Shown here piece by piece: positions 42,514 to 50,607 of a stretch of DNA of 64,000 bases. Every line of letters begins with the position of its first letter. The first letter of the stretch is position 1. Location of the stretch: positions 1 through 64,000 of the forward strand of contig DASVVT010000060.1 in assembly GCA_036386415.1 (NCBI GenBank), written 5' to 3'. Below the pieces are notes generated by a model. That model had not been told where the DNA came from. It worked only from the letters and a program-made list of their open reading frames with translations, and made no database searches. Both the position numbers and the translations under genes were made by a program. This stretch comes from DASVVT01 sp036386415. GTDB taxonomy: Bacteria; Acidobacteriota; Blastocatellia; Pyrinomonadales; Pyrinomonadaceae.

Positions 42514-43001
42514 GGCGCATGCATATTAGCACGCTCCGAACCTGTGCGCTACGAAAAGGTTTTCGAACGGGGCAAATGCTGATTAAGGGAAAGAACTCTC
42601 AGGCGAGAGCGAGCAGGTCGCTTTGCACAGCCTCAAAGGCACTGCGACTTGAGCCATTTTAGATGCCAATTTTTATCAACACGAATCTGGTTTGAATAAG
42701 AGACCGAATTGTGGTAAACATGGTTTTACTCACACTCGTATAGCCCCAGGTTCTTCATTGTAAAGTTATTCGGGAAGTTGGCTATGCTCTGCACGAAGAG
42801 AGCTTTTCTCCGCATCCATGATCACAATGATAGCGGCGTCCTGTCTTTTGATCACTGGAAGCTGACCTCAACGAGCTACATGAAACAGGGTGCGCCCTTT
42901 TTGAGCGACAGAAGGGGAGAGGCCATGTCCGGCAAGATGATCCTTGATCAAGGATCATTCGCACTTGAGAGCCGCTCAGCGCATCCACGAGGGTCTACCA
43001 T
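42514..43001. other. 488-nt intergenic region with structured segments, upstream of the response regulator
   Basis: No convincing gene is present. One open frame (42778-43017) has no family features. Two things stand out: a foldable stretch at about 42542-42650 (CTGTGC/GCACAG competing with GTCGC/GCGAC and CTTTG/CAAAG pairings), and a perfect 22-bp palindrome at 42937-42958. Both precede the response regulator start. Confidence 0.5.
42937..42958. promoter_or_regulatory. Perfect 22-bp palindrome (candidate operator)
   Basis: Eleven bases ATGATCCTTGA are followed immediately by their exact reverse complement TCAAGGATCAT, centred on TGATCA. It is 44 nt before the response regulator ATG. There is no loop and no T-tract, so a protein-binding site is more likely than a terminator. 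Confidence 0.5.
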
Positions 43002-43415
43002 ATGTCAGCCGTCGTAATTAAAGCACAGGTCAATAAAGGGCAGACCGTTTTGGTGGTCGATGATTTTGACGACACACGTCAACTGATGCGGCTGTGGTTT
43101 GAAAAGATGGGATACCACGTTGTTGAAGCGGAGAACGGGAAGGAGGCAGTCCGTGTCGCTCAACAGGAATCACCCGCCCTGATTATCATGGACATCGAGA
43201 TGCCTGTCCTTGACGGGCTGAGCGCCGCCAGGCTCATCCGCGATGAAGAAAAGCTGCGTGATGTCCCCATCATCGCCGTTTCGGCTTACGGAAGGGAGCA
43301 ATTCCGCGCCAAGGCACTTGCGGCAGGCTGCTCTGAGTATGTTTCAACCCCTTTCGAGCCGGACGAATTAAAGAAGCTCATAGATTCCTTACAGAAATCT
43401 ACGCACGGGCAGTAA
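43002..43415 (+). CDS. Single-domain response regulator (CheY-like)
   Basis: The product is 137 aa and consists of one receiver domain with no output domain. Acidic pocket VLVVDDFDDTRQ, phospho-acceptor Asp in IIMDIEMPVLDG and the Ser switch in IAVSAYGREQF are intact. The nearly invariant lysine of the K-P-F motif is replaced by threonine (YVSTPFEPDEL), which in CheY-type proteins impairs phosphorylation-driven switching. No histidine kinase is adjacent. The ATG follows GAGGG. Confidence 0.9.
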   Translation: MSAVVIKAQVNKGQTVLVVDDFDDTRQLMRLWFEKMGYHVVEAENGKEAVRVAQQESPALIIMDIEMPVLDGLSAARLIRDEEKLRDVPIIAVSAYGREQFRAKALAAGCSEYVSTPFEPDELKKLIDSLQKSTHGQ

Positions 43416-43647
43416 CATCATACGAAGATGTAGAGAAGATGTGGCGACTACTCTGGCGCTACACGGAAGAGGGGAATGATTGGGCGCAACTCACCTCCGA
43501 AGGGACGCGAAGCTTGTGGGTATCTCAAAGCTGGCAGATGGTATGCCATTAGCTGCCAAACCTCACACGCCAAATCGTCAACTTAAACGGCTAACCAGAG
43601 CGCGTTGAAAAACCCTGTCTAGATTCAGAACTTTCCGGGGTGCTCTC

Positions 43648-45021
43648 TTAAAAGAGTTCATCCAGAGCCTCTTCGACGTTGCGCACGCCGACAACGCGCA
43701 GCCCCAGCAGTCTTTCCAGTCCTGACGTATTCGAAGCGGGGATGATCATCTTCTTGAATCCGAGCGACTGCGCCTCGCGCGCGCGCACCTGTGCCTGCAT
43801 CGCGCCGCGCACTTCGCCCGTTAAACCCACTTCGCCAAAGACAGCCGTATGCGGATCAATCGCCAGATTTTTAAAGCTCGAAGCGATTGCCGCGACCACG
43901 CCGAGGTCTGCCGCTGGCTCGTCAACCTCCAGCCCGCCCGCGATGTTGACGAAAACATCATCGCCGATCAGTTGAAACCCGACGCGTTTTTCCAGCATGG
44001 CGATCAAGAGCGCGACGCGGTTCGTGTCGAAGCCTTGAGTCATGCGCCGCCCCGTGCCGTATTTCGAGCCGGAGACGAGCGCCTGAATCTCCAGGAGCAC
44101 GGGACGCGTCCCCTCCATGCAGGCCGTCACAATCGACCCGGCAGCACCTTTCGGGCGCTCCTGTAAGAACATCTCCGAAGGGTTCGCCACCGCCACGAGT
44201 CCCGCGCCCGTCATCTCGAAGACGCCGACCTCATTGGCCGCCCCGAAACGGTTCTTGGTCGCACGCACGATGCGATGATTGTGGTGGCGCTCGCCTTCAA
44301 AATAGAGCACCGTATCGACGATATGCTCAAGGGCTTTCGGCCCGGCGATTGATCCCTCCTTGGTGACATGGCCGATGAGAAAGACGGGCACGGTGCGATT
44401 CTTCGCCAGCAGCAGGAACTGCCCGGCCACTTCCCTGACCTGCGAGACGGAGCCGGGCGCGGATTCTATGTTTGAAGAGAAGACTGTCTGTATCGAATCG
44501 ACGATGATCGCATCCGGCCCCATGCGCTCGACCTCGTCAAAGATTCTTTCGAGGTTTGTCTCCGGCAGCAGGTAAAGGTTTTTAGCTTCAAGGCCGAGGC
44601 GCTCGCCCCGCATCTTGATCTGGCGCTCCGACTCTTCGCCTGAGATATAAAGGACGGTCATTCCCTGACCGCTTAACTTGTCTGCGACCTGCGCGAGCAG
44701 CGTCGATTTCCCGATCCCCGGGTCGCCGCCTATGAGCACGAGACTGCCGGGCACGACGCCGCCGCCGAGCACGCGGTCAAACTCCTCTATGCCGGAAGGG
44801 ATGCGCGCGTCATCCTGCGATTCGATCTCGCCGTACGCGACCGGCTTGACCTCGCGCAGACGAAAACCGCCGCGCGCCGCTGCCCCCTCTTTCTTCGCGG
44901 CGCGGGCGCGCTCCTCTACAAACGAGTTCCACTCGCCGCAATCCGGACACTTCCCCAGCCACTTGCGCGACTGGTGGCCGCAATTCTGACAGACGTAAAC
45001 AGTTGTTGGAGCTTTCGCCAT
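43648..45021 (-). CDS. radA: DNA repair protein RadA/Sms
   Basis: RadA is a RecA-like helicase that extends recombination intermediates. The product is 457 aa with the N-terminal C4 zinc finger (YVCQNCGHQSRKWLGKCPDC), Walker A GGDPGIGKSTLL, Walker B DAIIVDSIQTV, the family hallmark KNRFG (RATKNRFGAANEVGVFEM) and a C-terminal Lon-like domain (GGLEVDEPAADLGVVAAIAS). Length and motifs are standard. Confidence 0.96.
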   Translation of the reverse strand: MAKAPTTVYVCQNCGHQSRKWLGKCPDCGEWNSFVEERARAAKKEGAAARGGFRLREVKPVAYGEIESQDDARIPSGIEEFDRVLGGGVVPGSLVLIGGDPGIGKSTLLAQVADKLSGQGMTVLYISGEESERQIKMRGERLGLEAKNLYLLPETNLERIFDEVERMGPDAIIVDSIQTVFSSNIESAPGSVSQVREVAGQFLLLAKNRTVPVFLIGHVTKEGSIAGPKALEHIVDTVLYFEGERHHNHRIVRATKNRFGAANEVGVFEMTGAGLVAVANPSEMFLQERPKGAAGSIVTACMEGTRPVLLEIQALVSGSKYGTGRRMTQGFDTNRVALLIAMLEKRVGFQLIGDDVFVNIAGGLEVDEPAADLGVVAAIASSFKNLAIDPHTAVFGEVGLTGEVRGAMQAQVRAREAQSLGFKKMIIPASNTSGLERLLGLRVVGVRNVEEALDELF

Positions 45022-45105
45022 TATTCTTAAATCAATCCAGAGCCTGAAGTCCGAAGATTGCTTTGCCTTCGAACTCCAGATTCCAGAGCATTTCCTTCCC
45101 TTTGT

Positions 45106-45450
45106 TCACAATAACTCTTTGATGTTTTCGACGGGGCGTCCGAGCACGGCGCGCTCGCCTCGCTCGATGATGGGACGCTGGATGAGGTCTGGGTGCTCGA
45201 CCATGACCGAGATCAATTCATCATCTGTGAGCGTGCGGCTCGCCAGTTGAAGCTCGCGGTAGACGGCCTCGCTCTTACGCAAGATATCGCGCGGGGCGAG
45301 CTTCATCTTCTTGAGCAGCTCTGCGAGCTTCTCGCGGCTGAGCGGCGCGGTGTAGTAGTTCACCTTCTCATACGAAATGCCGCTCTCACGGAGCAGCCTG
45401 TTAACCTCGCGGCACTTCGTTCAAGTAGGCTTTTCGTAAACAGTGATCAT
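45106..45450 (-). CDS. ArsC/Spx-family redox protein with in-frame UGA at the redox cysteine (candidate selenoprotein)
   Basis: From ATG 45450 the frame reads MITVYEKPT-UGA-TKCREVNRLL and continues to a TAG/TAA-type stop at 45106, 114 residues in all. The segment downstream of the UGA (ESGISYEKVNYYTAPLSREK ... LLKKMKLAPRDILRK ... RPIIERG) is clearly the ArsC/Spx-like thioredoxin-fold family. There the motif at this place is KPTCxxC, so UGA replaces the first cysteine of CxxC, giving UxxC. Sec-containing ArsC-like proteins are known from bacterial selenoproteomes. Immediately after the UGA, GCCGC and GCGGC can pair with an inner GAG/CTC, a possible but unproven SECIS. A sequencing error or pseudogene remains possible. 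Neighbours are radA and gdhA. Confidence 0.75.
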
Positions 45451-45462
45451 AAAGATGTCCAT

Positions 45463-45555
45463 GGTCAGTTGTTGGTTGAGTCAATCGTCGGTTGCATCAT
45501 CGAAGGTCAAGTGACCCCGAGCGAAACAACGGACAACTGATCACTGACAACTGAC
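45463..45555. repeat. Intergenic hairpin element, GGACAACTGAC family
   Basis: The left part GGTCAGTTGTTGGTTGAGTC, then AATCGTCGGTTG, pairs loosely with the right part CAACGGACAACTGATCACTG, then ACAACTGAC. It lies between the ArsC-like start and the gdhA stop, ending 5 nt from the latter. Confidence 0.75.
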
Positions 45556-45559
45556 GTTT

Positions 45560-46837
45560 TTACGGGAAAATTCCTCGCACGCGTGTCGCTTCGGCGACGC
45601 GATCCACGGCGAGGATGTATGCGCCGGTGCGCATGTCCGTGTCATACCTCTGCGCCGTGTCGTAAACGGAGCGGAAGGCCGTCTTCATGGTCAATTCGAG
45701 CGTCTCGTTGACCTGTTTCTCCGACCAGAAGAAAGAGTATTGATCCTGCACCCATTCGTAGTAGCTGACGGTGACGCCGCCCGCGTTAGCCAGAATATCC
45801 GGGATCAAAAAGACGCCCTGCTCGGCGAACACGCGATCTGCGCCCGGTGTGGTCGGGCCGTTGGCAAGCTCTCCGATGATCTTCGTCTTGACGCGACCCA
45901 CGTTTGAGAGCGTGATCGCGTTCTCAAGCGCGGCGGGGAGCAGGATGTCGCACTCGATTTCGAGCACCTCATCGCAGGCGATCTCCGTCGCATTAGGCAG
46001 ACCGCGCACCGCGCCCGTCTCCGCTTTGTGTCTCAAAGCCTCCTCGACGTTGATGCCGTTCGGCGCATAGACTCCGCTGCGTGAATCGCAGATGCCGATG
46101 ATGCGCGCGCCGTCTGCGGCGATCAGGCGCGCGATGTTTGCGCCCGCATTGCCGAAGCCGTGTATGGCGACGCGAGCGCCCTTCAGGTCGATCCCTTTGA
46201 CGCGGCACGCCTCGCGCAGCGTGTAGAGACATCCGCGCGCAGTAGCTTCAGCGCGCCCCTGTGAGCCGCCGAGCGCGATGGGTTTGCCCGTCACGACGCC
46301 GAGCATTGTATGCCCCTGAATCATCGAGATGGTGTCCATGATCCAGGCCATCGTCTGCTCGTCCGTGTAAACGTCCGGCGCGGGGATGTCTCGATCCGGG
46401 CCGATGATCGGGGCGATCTCGAAAGCATAGCGGCGCGTCAGGCGTTCCAGCTCCGAGAGCGACATGCTCTTGGGATCGCAGACGACGCCGCCTTTGCCGC
46501 CGCCGTACGGGATGCCGACGGTCGCACACTTCCAGGTCATCCACGACGCGAGCGCCTTGACCTCGTCCAGCGTTACTCCCGGGTGATAGCGTATGCCGCC
46601 CTTGCAGGGACCGCGCGCGATGTTGTGCTGCACGCGATAGCCCTCGAAGACCTCCACGCGCCCGCTATCCATCTTGACCGGAATGGAGACGACGAGCTGG
46701 CGCTTGGCCTGCTTCAAGACGCGTCGCATCGAATCTTCGAGGTCTAAATAATCTGCCGCGCGATCAAATTGCTGCTTGGCAATCTCATAAGGATTAAGCT
46801 CTTCGGACATAACGTTCGTCGCTTCCTGCAAGGCCAT
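45560..46837 (-). CDS. gdhA: Glutamate dehydrogenase (Glu/Leu/Phe/Val family)
   Basis: The product is 425 aa and of hexameric type. Catalytic block GGIRYHPGVTLDEVKALASW, PYGGGKGGVVCDP with the active-site lysine, PAPDVYTDEQTMAWIMD, the Rossmann loop AIHGFGNAGANIARL and ANAGGVTVSYYEWVQD are all intact. It is most like the NAD-type enzymes of the GdhA/RocG branch; cofactor choice is not certain. ATG 46837 has AGGAG about 10 nt upstream. It is separated from the ferritin-like gene by a GCGGATT hairpin. Confidence 0.95.
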   Translation of the reverse strand: MALQEATNVMSEELNPYEIAKQQFDRAADYLDLEDSMRRVLKQAKRQLVVSIPVKMDSGRVEVFEGYRVQHNIARGPCKGGIRYHPGVTLDEVKALASWMTWKCATVGIPYGGGKGGVVCDPKSMSLSELERLTRRYAFEIAPIIGPDRDIPAPDVYTDEQTMAWIMDTISMIQGHTMLGVVTGKPIALGGSQGRAEATARGCLYTLREACRVKGIDLKGARVAIHGFGNAGANIARLIAADGARIIGICDSRSGVYAPNGINVEEALRHKAETGAVRGLPNATEIACDEVLEIECDILLPAALENAITLSNVGRVKTKIIGELANGPTTPGADRVFAEQGVFLIPDILANAGGVTVSYYEWVQDQYSFFWSEKQVNETLELTMKTAFRSVYDTAQRYDTDMRTGAYILAVDRVAEATRVRGIFP

Positions 46838-46860
46838 TGGGGGGTTGCTCCTCTCTCTTT

Positions 46861-46953
46861 CGATTGCGGATTGGGGAATGCGGAATGCGGATTAGAAAAC
46901 AGTTCTTGCTTTATCAATCCGCAATCCGAAATCCGCATTCCGCAATCCGCAAT
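46861..46953. repeat. Intergenic hairpin element, GCGGATT family, copy 2
   Basis: The left arm GATTGCGGATTGGGGAATGC, then GGAATGCGGATT, pairs with the right arm AATCCGCAATCCGAAATCCG, then CATTCCGCAATCCGCAATT. It fills the gap between gdhA and the ferritin-like gene. Confidence 0.9.
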
Positions 46954-46957
46954 TGAA

Positions 46958-47266
46958 TCACTCCGTCTCTTTCTCCTCTATCTCGACGATGTCGCCATCT
47001 GTGAAGAGATAGGTGCGCATGTGTTTGTCGAAGACGGGGCTGATGCGGCGCAGGTATTCGAGCCCCATCATGGCGTGCTCGATCTCTTCGTCGCGGTTAT
47101 GTTCCAGGATGCGGCGCAATTGATCATCACTGGTCGCCTGCGCGCGCTGATTATACCAATCAACAGCTTCCAACTCTTCCTGCACGGATTTCACGGCGCG
47201 CGAAAAATTGAGCGCAAACTCGCTCATCTCATCATAGTTTTCATGCCACTCAGCACTGGTTGCCAT
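46958..47266 (-). CDS. Encapsulated-ferritin-like (EncFtn) protein
   Basis: The product is 102 aa: two helices bearing the EncFtn ferroxidase set, Glu in EELEAVDWYNQRAQAT and Glu/His in HNRDEEIEHAMMGLEYLRR, then the conserved PVFDKHMRTYLFTD. This family assembles annular decamers and oxidises Fe(II), usually inside encapsulin shells. Here the C-terminus (GDIVEIEEKETE) lacks a hydrophobic shell-targeting peptide, and no encapsulin gene lies on either side. ATG 47266 has a strong AGGAGG site. It may act free in the cytosol or with a remote shell. Confidence 0.88.
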   Translation of the reverse strand: MATSAEWHENYDEMSEFALNFSRAVKSVQEELEAVDWYNQRAQATSDDQLRRILEHNRDEEIEHAMMGLEYLRRISPVFDKHMRTYLFTDGDIVEIEEKETE

Positions 47267-47347
47267 CCACGTTCCCTCCTGAAAGTCTGAACCATCAACC
47301 TCTCAATCCTAAAAGAATTACAGCAGGCTGTACAGATAAGAAATCAA

Positions 47348-47423
47348 GTCGGGAGTCAGGAGTCCAAAAGCAGCAACGGCTTTTCTTTTTGACTCCAGAC
47401 TCCAGACTCCTGACTCCTGACTC
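47348..47423. repeat. Intergenic hairpin element, GAGTCAGGAGTC family, copy 1
   Basis: The left arm GTCGGGAGTCAGGAGTC, then CAAAAGCAG, is complementary to parts of the longer right arm CTTTTCTTTTTGACTCCAG, then ACTCCAGACTCCTGACTCC. The right arm has more units than the left. It lies between the divergent EncFtn and TonB genes. Confidence 0.82.
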
Positions 47424-47516
47424 ATTTCATGGAACAAGATGCGCCCCATCGGAGTCTAAAGTTAGTGTGTTTGCTTCCCTGACCCGCATGGCACCGGCAA
47501 AAGGGAGAATCTGAAG

Positions 47517-48329
47517 ATGTTTAATAACCTGGTTGAGTCCAACTCACATAAAGAAGACTTTTCACGAAAAGGCACGATTTTTCTCGGCACGCTGGTAGCC
47601 TACACTCTACTGTTACTGGCCGCCGGAGTGGGCGGCGTATACGCCTACGATGCGCAGCTTGAAACCCAGAGCATGGAACTTGCTCTTGTCACTTTTGTTC
47701 CGGTAGATGCGCCGACGAAGCCCGTGGCGACCGAACGGGACAATAAACCCAAGGCAGCCGTGAACAAAGATAACGAATTCAGGCCGCCTGTCAGGCCCGT
47801 TCTTATCTCCAGCACAACAGACCCGCTCAAGGTTCCAGATAAACCGGGAACTGTCGCAAGCACCATTCCTCCTGCGCCGCGAAACGCCGTCATTGGGTCT
47901 GTCATATCTGATCCGTCCGGTGGCCCTATCGGCCCGTCGTCATCTCAAAACGGTGGCGCGGGAGCATCCGGCTCTCAGGGCAACTCTTCTATCGTTAATC
48001 CCATTAAGGAAGATTTGCCACCGCCCCCCGTCATCAAAAAAGCTCCGCCCATCGTCTCTCTGGGCGTGGTCAACGGCAAAGCGGTCTCTTTGCCCATACC
48101 GCCTTATCCTTCAATCGCCAAGCCGGCGAGGGCTTCCGGCACGGTGATGGTACAGATACTGATAGACGAGAGCGGCAAGGTCATTTCGGCACAAGCCGTC
48201 TCAGGCCACACGCTACTGCGACCGACGGCTGTGAAGGCAGCGTATCAGGCGCGCTTTTCGCCAACCACGCTCTCAAAACAGCCTGTCAAAGCATCCGGCT
48301 TCATCACGTACAACTTTATCCTCCACTAA
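47517..48329 (+). CDS. tonB: TonB-family energy transducer
   Basis: The product is 270 aa. A cytoplasmic N-terminus and one uncleaved membrane helix (GTLVAYTLLLLAAGVGGVYA) precede a Pro/Ser/Gly-rich periplasmic stalk and a TonB C-terminal domain (PYPSIAKPARASGTVMVQIL ... VSGHTLLRPTAVKAAYQARF). It would couple the proton-motive force to outer-membrane receptors. No ExbB or ExbD is adjacent. The ATG follows GGGAGAATCTGAAG. Confidence 0.88.
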   Translation: MFNNLVESNSHKEDFSRKGTIFLGTLVAYTLLLLAAGVGGVYAYDAQLETQSMELALVTFVPVDAPTKPVATERDNKPKAAVNKDNEFRPPVRPVLISSTTDPLKVPDKPGTVASTIPPAPRNAVIGSVISDPSGGPIGPSSSQNGGAGASGSQGNSSIVNPIKEDLPPPPVIKKAPPIVSLGVVNGKAVSLPIPPYPSIAKPARASGTVMVQILIDESGKVISAQAVSGHTLLRPTAVKAAYQARFSPTTLSKQPVKASGFITYNFILH

Positions 48330-48336
48330 ACCGACG

Positions 48337-48423
48337 GCGGAATGCGGATTGCGGATTAAAGAACGGATTGCATAGCAATAACGATCCGCCTTTCAATCCG
48401 CATTCCGCATTCCGAAATCCGCC
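48337..48423. repeat. Intergenic hairpin element, GCGGATT family, copy 3
   Basis: The left arm GCGGAATGCGGATTGCGGAT pairs with the right arm AATCCGCATTCCGCATTCCG, then AAATCCGCC. The loop contains a second small inverted pair (ACGGATTGCATAG ... CGATCCG). The right arm is coding: it encodes the last ten residues of alr. Confidence 0.92.
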
Positions 48424-49607
48424 ATCGGTAGATAGTAGCGTGGCACGCGATGGCTGATGCCGCAGGTGAGTTCGTAAGAGAGCGTGCCAGCCGTCTTTGC
48501 CATCTCTTCGCTCAGGACGGCGAGCCCCTCATCTTCACCGAGCAGCGTGACGCGGTCGTTCAAGGTTACCCCGGCCACGTCCGTCACATCTAGCAACGTA
48601 AAATCCATAGAGATGCGTCCCACCACAGACGCATAACTGCCGCGCACAATCACGCGCCCGCGATTCGAGAGGGCGCGCACGTAGCCATCGTTGTATCCGA
48701 TGGGCAGCGTCGCCACTAGCGTCTCGCGTGAAGCCTCAAAGGTGCAGCCGTAACCGAGCGTCTCTCCCCTGGGCACACGCTTGAGGAGCATGATACGCGT
48801 GTGCATGGACATGACCGGTCGCAGGCGAGGCTGCTTGTTTGAAGGCGGCAGGATGTCGCGCCAGAGTCCGTAAAGCACCCCGCCGGGTCGCACCATGTTG
48901 CCCCAGGAGTTCGGGTGAGCAAAGGTGGCCGCCGAATTCGCCATGTCCTCATAGGTCGGGCGCATCCCAAGCTCTCTGAACAGCTCTACGACGCCTCTGT
49001 ATCGCCTCACCTGCTCGTCAGTGAAACAATCGCGGTCTGGATCGTCCGCCGCTGCGAAATGCGTCAGGAGGCCGTCAACGCGTATGTTTTTGAAAGCTCG
49101 CAGAGCACCGGCAAATTCTCGCGCCGCGTCTGAGCGCACGCCGAGGCGTCCCATCCCCGTGTCTATCTTGACGTGCACATCTGCCACCACACCCGCCGCA
49201 CGCGCCGCGCGGTCGATGGCCTCGATCATGTCCACGCGGTAGACGACCGGGGTGAGATTGTGTTGCAGGCAGGCCTGTTCCTGACCGGCCCAGAAACCGC
49301 CTAGACACAGGATAGGCTCTCTAATTCCTGCCCGTCGCAGCTCAATCCCCTCTTCGGGCAGGGCTACCGCAAACCAGTCCGCGCCTTCGGCTGCAAGCCT
49401 GCGCGCGCACTGCACCGCCCCGTGCCCGTAAGCGTCCGCTTTGACCACGGCCATGATCTTGATCCGGGGGCCGACCCGCTCACGCACCAGATGAAAATTC
49501 GAGGCGAGTGCGTCGAGGTCTATTTCGGCCCACGTCGGGCGCTGCGCGAACGGCTCCAGGTCGCCCGCCACAAGATGATCGTCTTCCGTGCCAGTATTCA
49601 ATACCAT
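48393..49607 (-). CDS. alr: Alanine racemase
   Basis: Alr makes D-alanine for peptidoglycan. The product is 404 aa, fold type III. The PLP lysine is in AVVKADAYGHGAV near residue 55. Other motifs are HVKIDTGMGRLGV, DGLLTHFAAADD, ANSAATFAHP, MVRPGGVLYGL and LPIGYNDGYVRAL with VVGRISMDFTLLDV. The last ten residues MADFGMRNAD and the stop are read entirely from the arm of the GCGGATT hairpin, so natural family sequence ends at RVPRYYLP. The start may be 49607 or further in. Confidence 0.94.
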   Translation of the reverse strand: MVLNTGTEDDHLVAGDLEPFAQRPTWAEIDLDALASNFHLVRERVGPRIKIMAVVKADAYGHGAVQCARRLAAEGADWFAVALPEEGIELRRAGIREPILCLGGFWAGQEQACLQHNLTPVVYRVDMIEAIDRAARAAGVVADVHVKIDTGMGRLGVRSDAAREFAGALRAFKNIRVDGLLTHFAAADDPDRDCFTDEQVRRYRGVVELFRELGMRPTYEDMANSAATFAHPNSWGNMVRPGGVLYGLWRDILPPSNKQPRLRPVMSMHTRIMLLKRVPRGETLGYGCTFEASRETLVATLPIGYNDGYVRALSNRGRVIVRGSYASVVGRISMDFTLLDVTDVAGVTLNDRVTLLGEDEGLAVLSEEMAKTAGTLSYELTCGISHRVPRYYLPMADFGMRNAD

Positions 49608-49751
49608 AGGCCATCGCGCGCGCTGTCAGATGAGAATCCTTTACCCTATCAATCGAGGATGTCTCTAATTTTTACACCATCTACTATGAAAAACCTATCG
49701 CTCCTGATAATCTTCCCGGACTGCACGAACCGCCAGAATAAAATTCATGAT

Positions 49752-49773
49752 GGGTCGATAAGTATCGATCAAC
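49752..49773. promoter_or_regulatory. Dyad upstream of the Spy-like gene
   Basis: GGTCGATA-AG-TATCGATC is an 8-bp inverted repeat with one mismatch, about 80 nt before the ATG at 49849. It could be an operator for this envelope-stress type gene. The rest of the 241-nt gap shows nothing else. Confidence 0.35.
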
Positions 49774-49848
49774 CCGTCACTGCATCCGGGCGATCCGATG
49801 TGAAGTATGAACCGCCGGGAAACGAACGACATCTTGAAAGGGTGAGCT

Positions 49849-50361
49849 ATGAAAACGGGTTTGATATTGATTCTCCTTCTCGCTTTCGCTACACGTATAA
49901 TGACGGGAGCAGAAGCCGCGACGCGCCATCCGAGTTTGGGAAACGGCGCGGAGCAGATTTACCGGGCACAAAATGAAGAGGGGAAAAAGCAGGAGACTGA
50001 GAATGCAGGTTCCGCCCACCCTTTGAGCGAAGCTCAGAAAGAGGCGATCAAATCGATACTGGCTGAGCTTAAAAAGAGAGCCGGGCCGCTGCTTCTGCAA
50101 TTAGGTCACAGCGTAAAAGAGATTCACGCTAACATGCTGGCCGGGAAACCGGACGAAACGTTGAACCAGACTTTGACTAAAAAGATCGGGGACGCAATGG
50201 CGGAACTGATCGCCCTTAGGATTCAATCCAACCAGAAGATCGTCAATCTACTGACGCCTGAGCAGAGACAGATCGTCAAAAGCGAGCTGGCAAAGCGCGA
50301 AGCCCCGACCGATTTATTCGAGATCATAGGGAAAGCCTTTAATATCTCTGAGAAGCAGTAA
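49849..50361 (+). CDS. Periplasmic Spy/CpxP-like protein
   Basis: The product is 170 aa with a signal peptide (GLILILLLAFATRIMTGAEA) and a helical body carrying two LTxxQ-like motifs, LSEAQKEAIKSILAEL and LTPEQRQIVKSELAKR, as in CpxP/Spy periplasmic chaperones. The match is by pattern only; length is normal for the family. AAAGGG precedes the ATG. Confidence 0.7.
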   Translation: MKTGLILILLLAFATRIMTGAEAATRHPSLGNGAEQIYRAQNEEGKKQETENAGSAHPLSEAQKEAIKSILAELKKRAGPLLLQLGHSVKEIHANMLAGKPDETLNQTLTKKIGDAMAELIALRIQSNQKIVNLLTPEQRQIVKSELAKREAPTDLFEIIGKAFNISEKQ

Positions 50362-50393
50362 TACCAAGTTGCAATGAAACGAGGACGGGGGAC

Positions 50394-50455
50394 GATCCAC
50401 GAAGTAACACTAAACGATAGGCTCTTTCGTGTGGTTTCGTGTTGATTCGTGGATT
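50394..50455. repeat. Intergenic hairpin element, ATCCACGAA family
   Basis: The left arm ATCCACGAAGTAACACTAAA and the right arm TTCGTGTGGTTTCGTGTTG, then ATTCGTGGAT, are complementary with several mismatches. It lies between the Spy-like gene and the dnaB stop. Confidence 0.75.
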
Positions 50456-50607
50456 GTTCGCACGCCCTCTTTTATCTGCTATCTTGCACAACCTATATGC
50501 GGCTGTCGGACGCATTCTCTCCTCGCGTTGGCATGCGGATAGCCCACCGTGGTCGCTCTATTCCGTACAGCTTTCTCGTTTCAGGGTGTGAATATGACGG
50601 GCGAGTT

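Noticed and set aside
42560..42615. Glycine riboswitch suggested by GGGGCAAA and AACTCTCAGGC
   Set aside because: CTCTC pairs locally with the GAGAG that follows, the 5' GGAGAG partner is missing and no glycine gene is downstream.
42778..43017. 79-codon plus-strand frame before the response regulator
   Set aside because: It overlaps the regulator start, has no ribosome-binding site or family resemblance, and contains the palindrome.
45106..45363. An 85-codon gene starting at GTG 45363
   Set aside because: It begins in the middle of the ArsC/Spx domain, lacks the redox motif and a ribosome-binding site, and the same frame continues upstream through the UGA to a proper family N-terminus.
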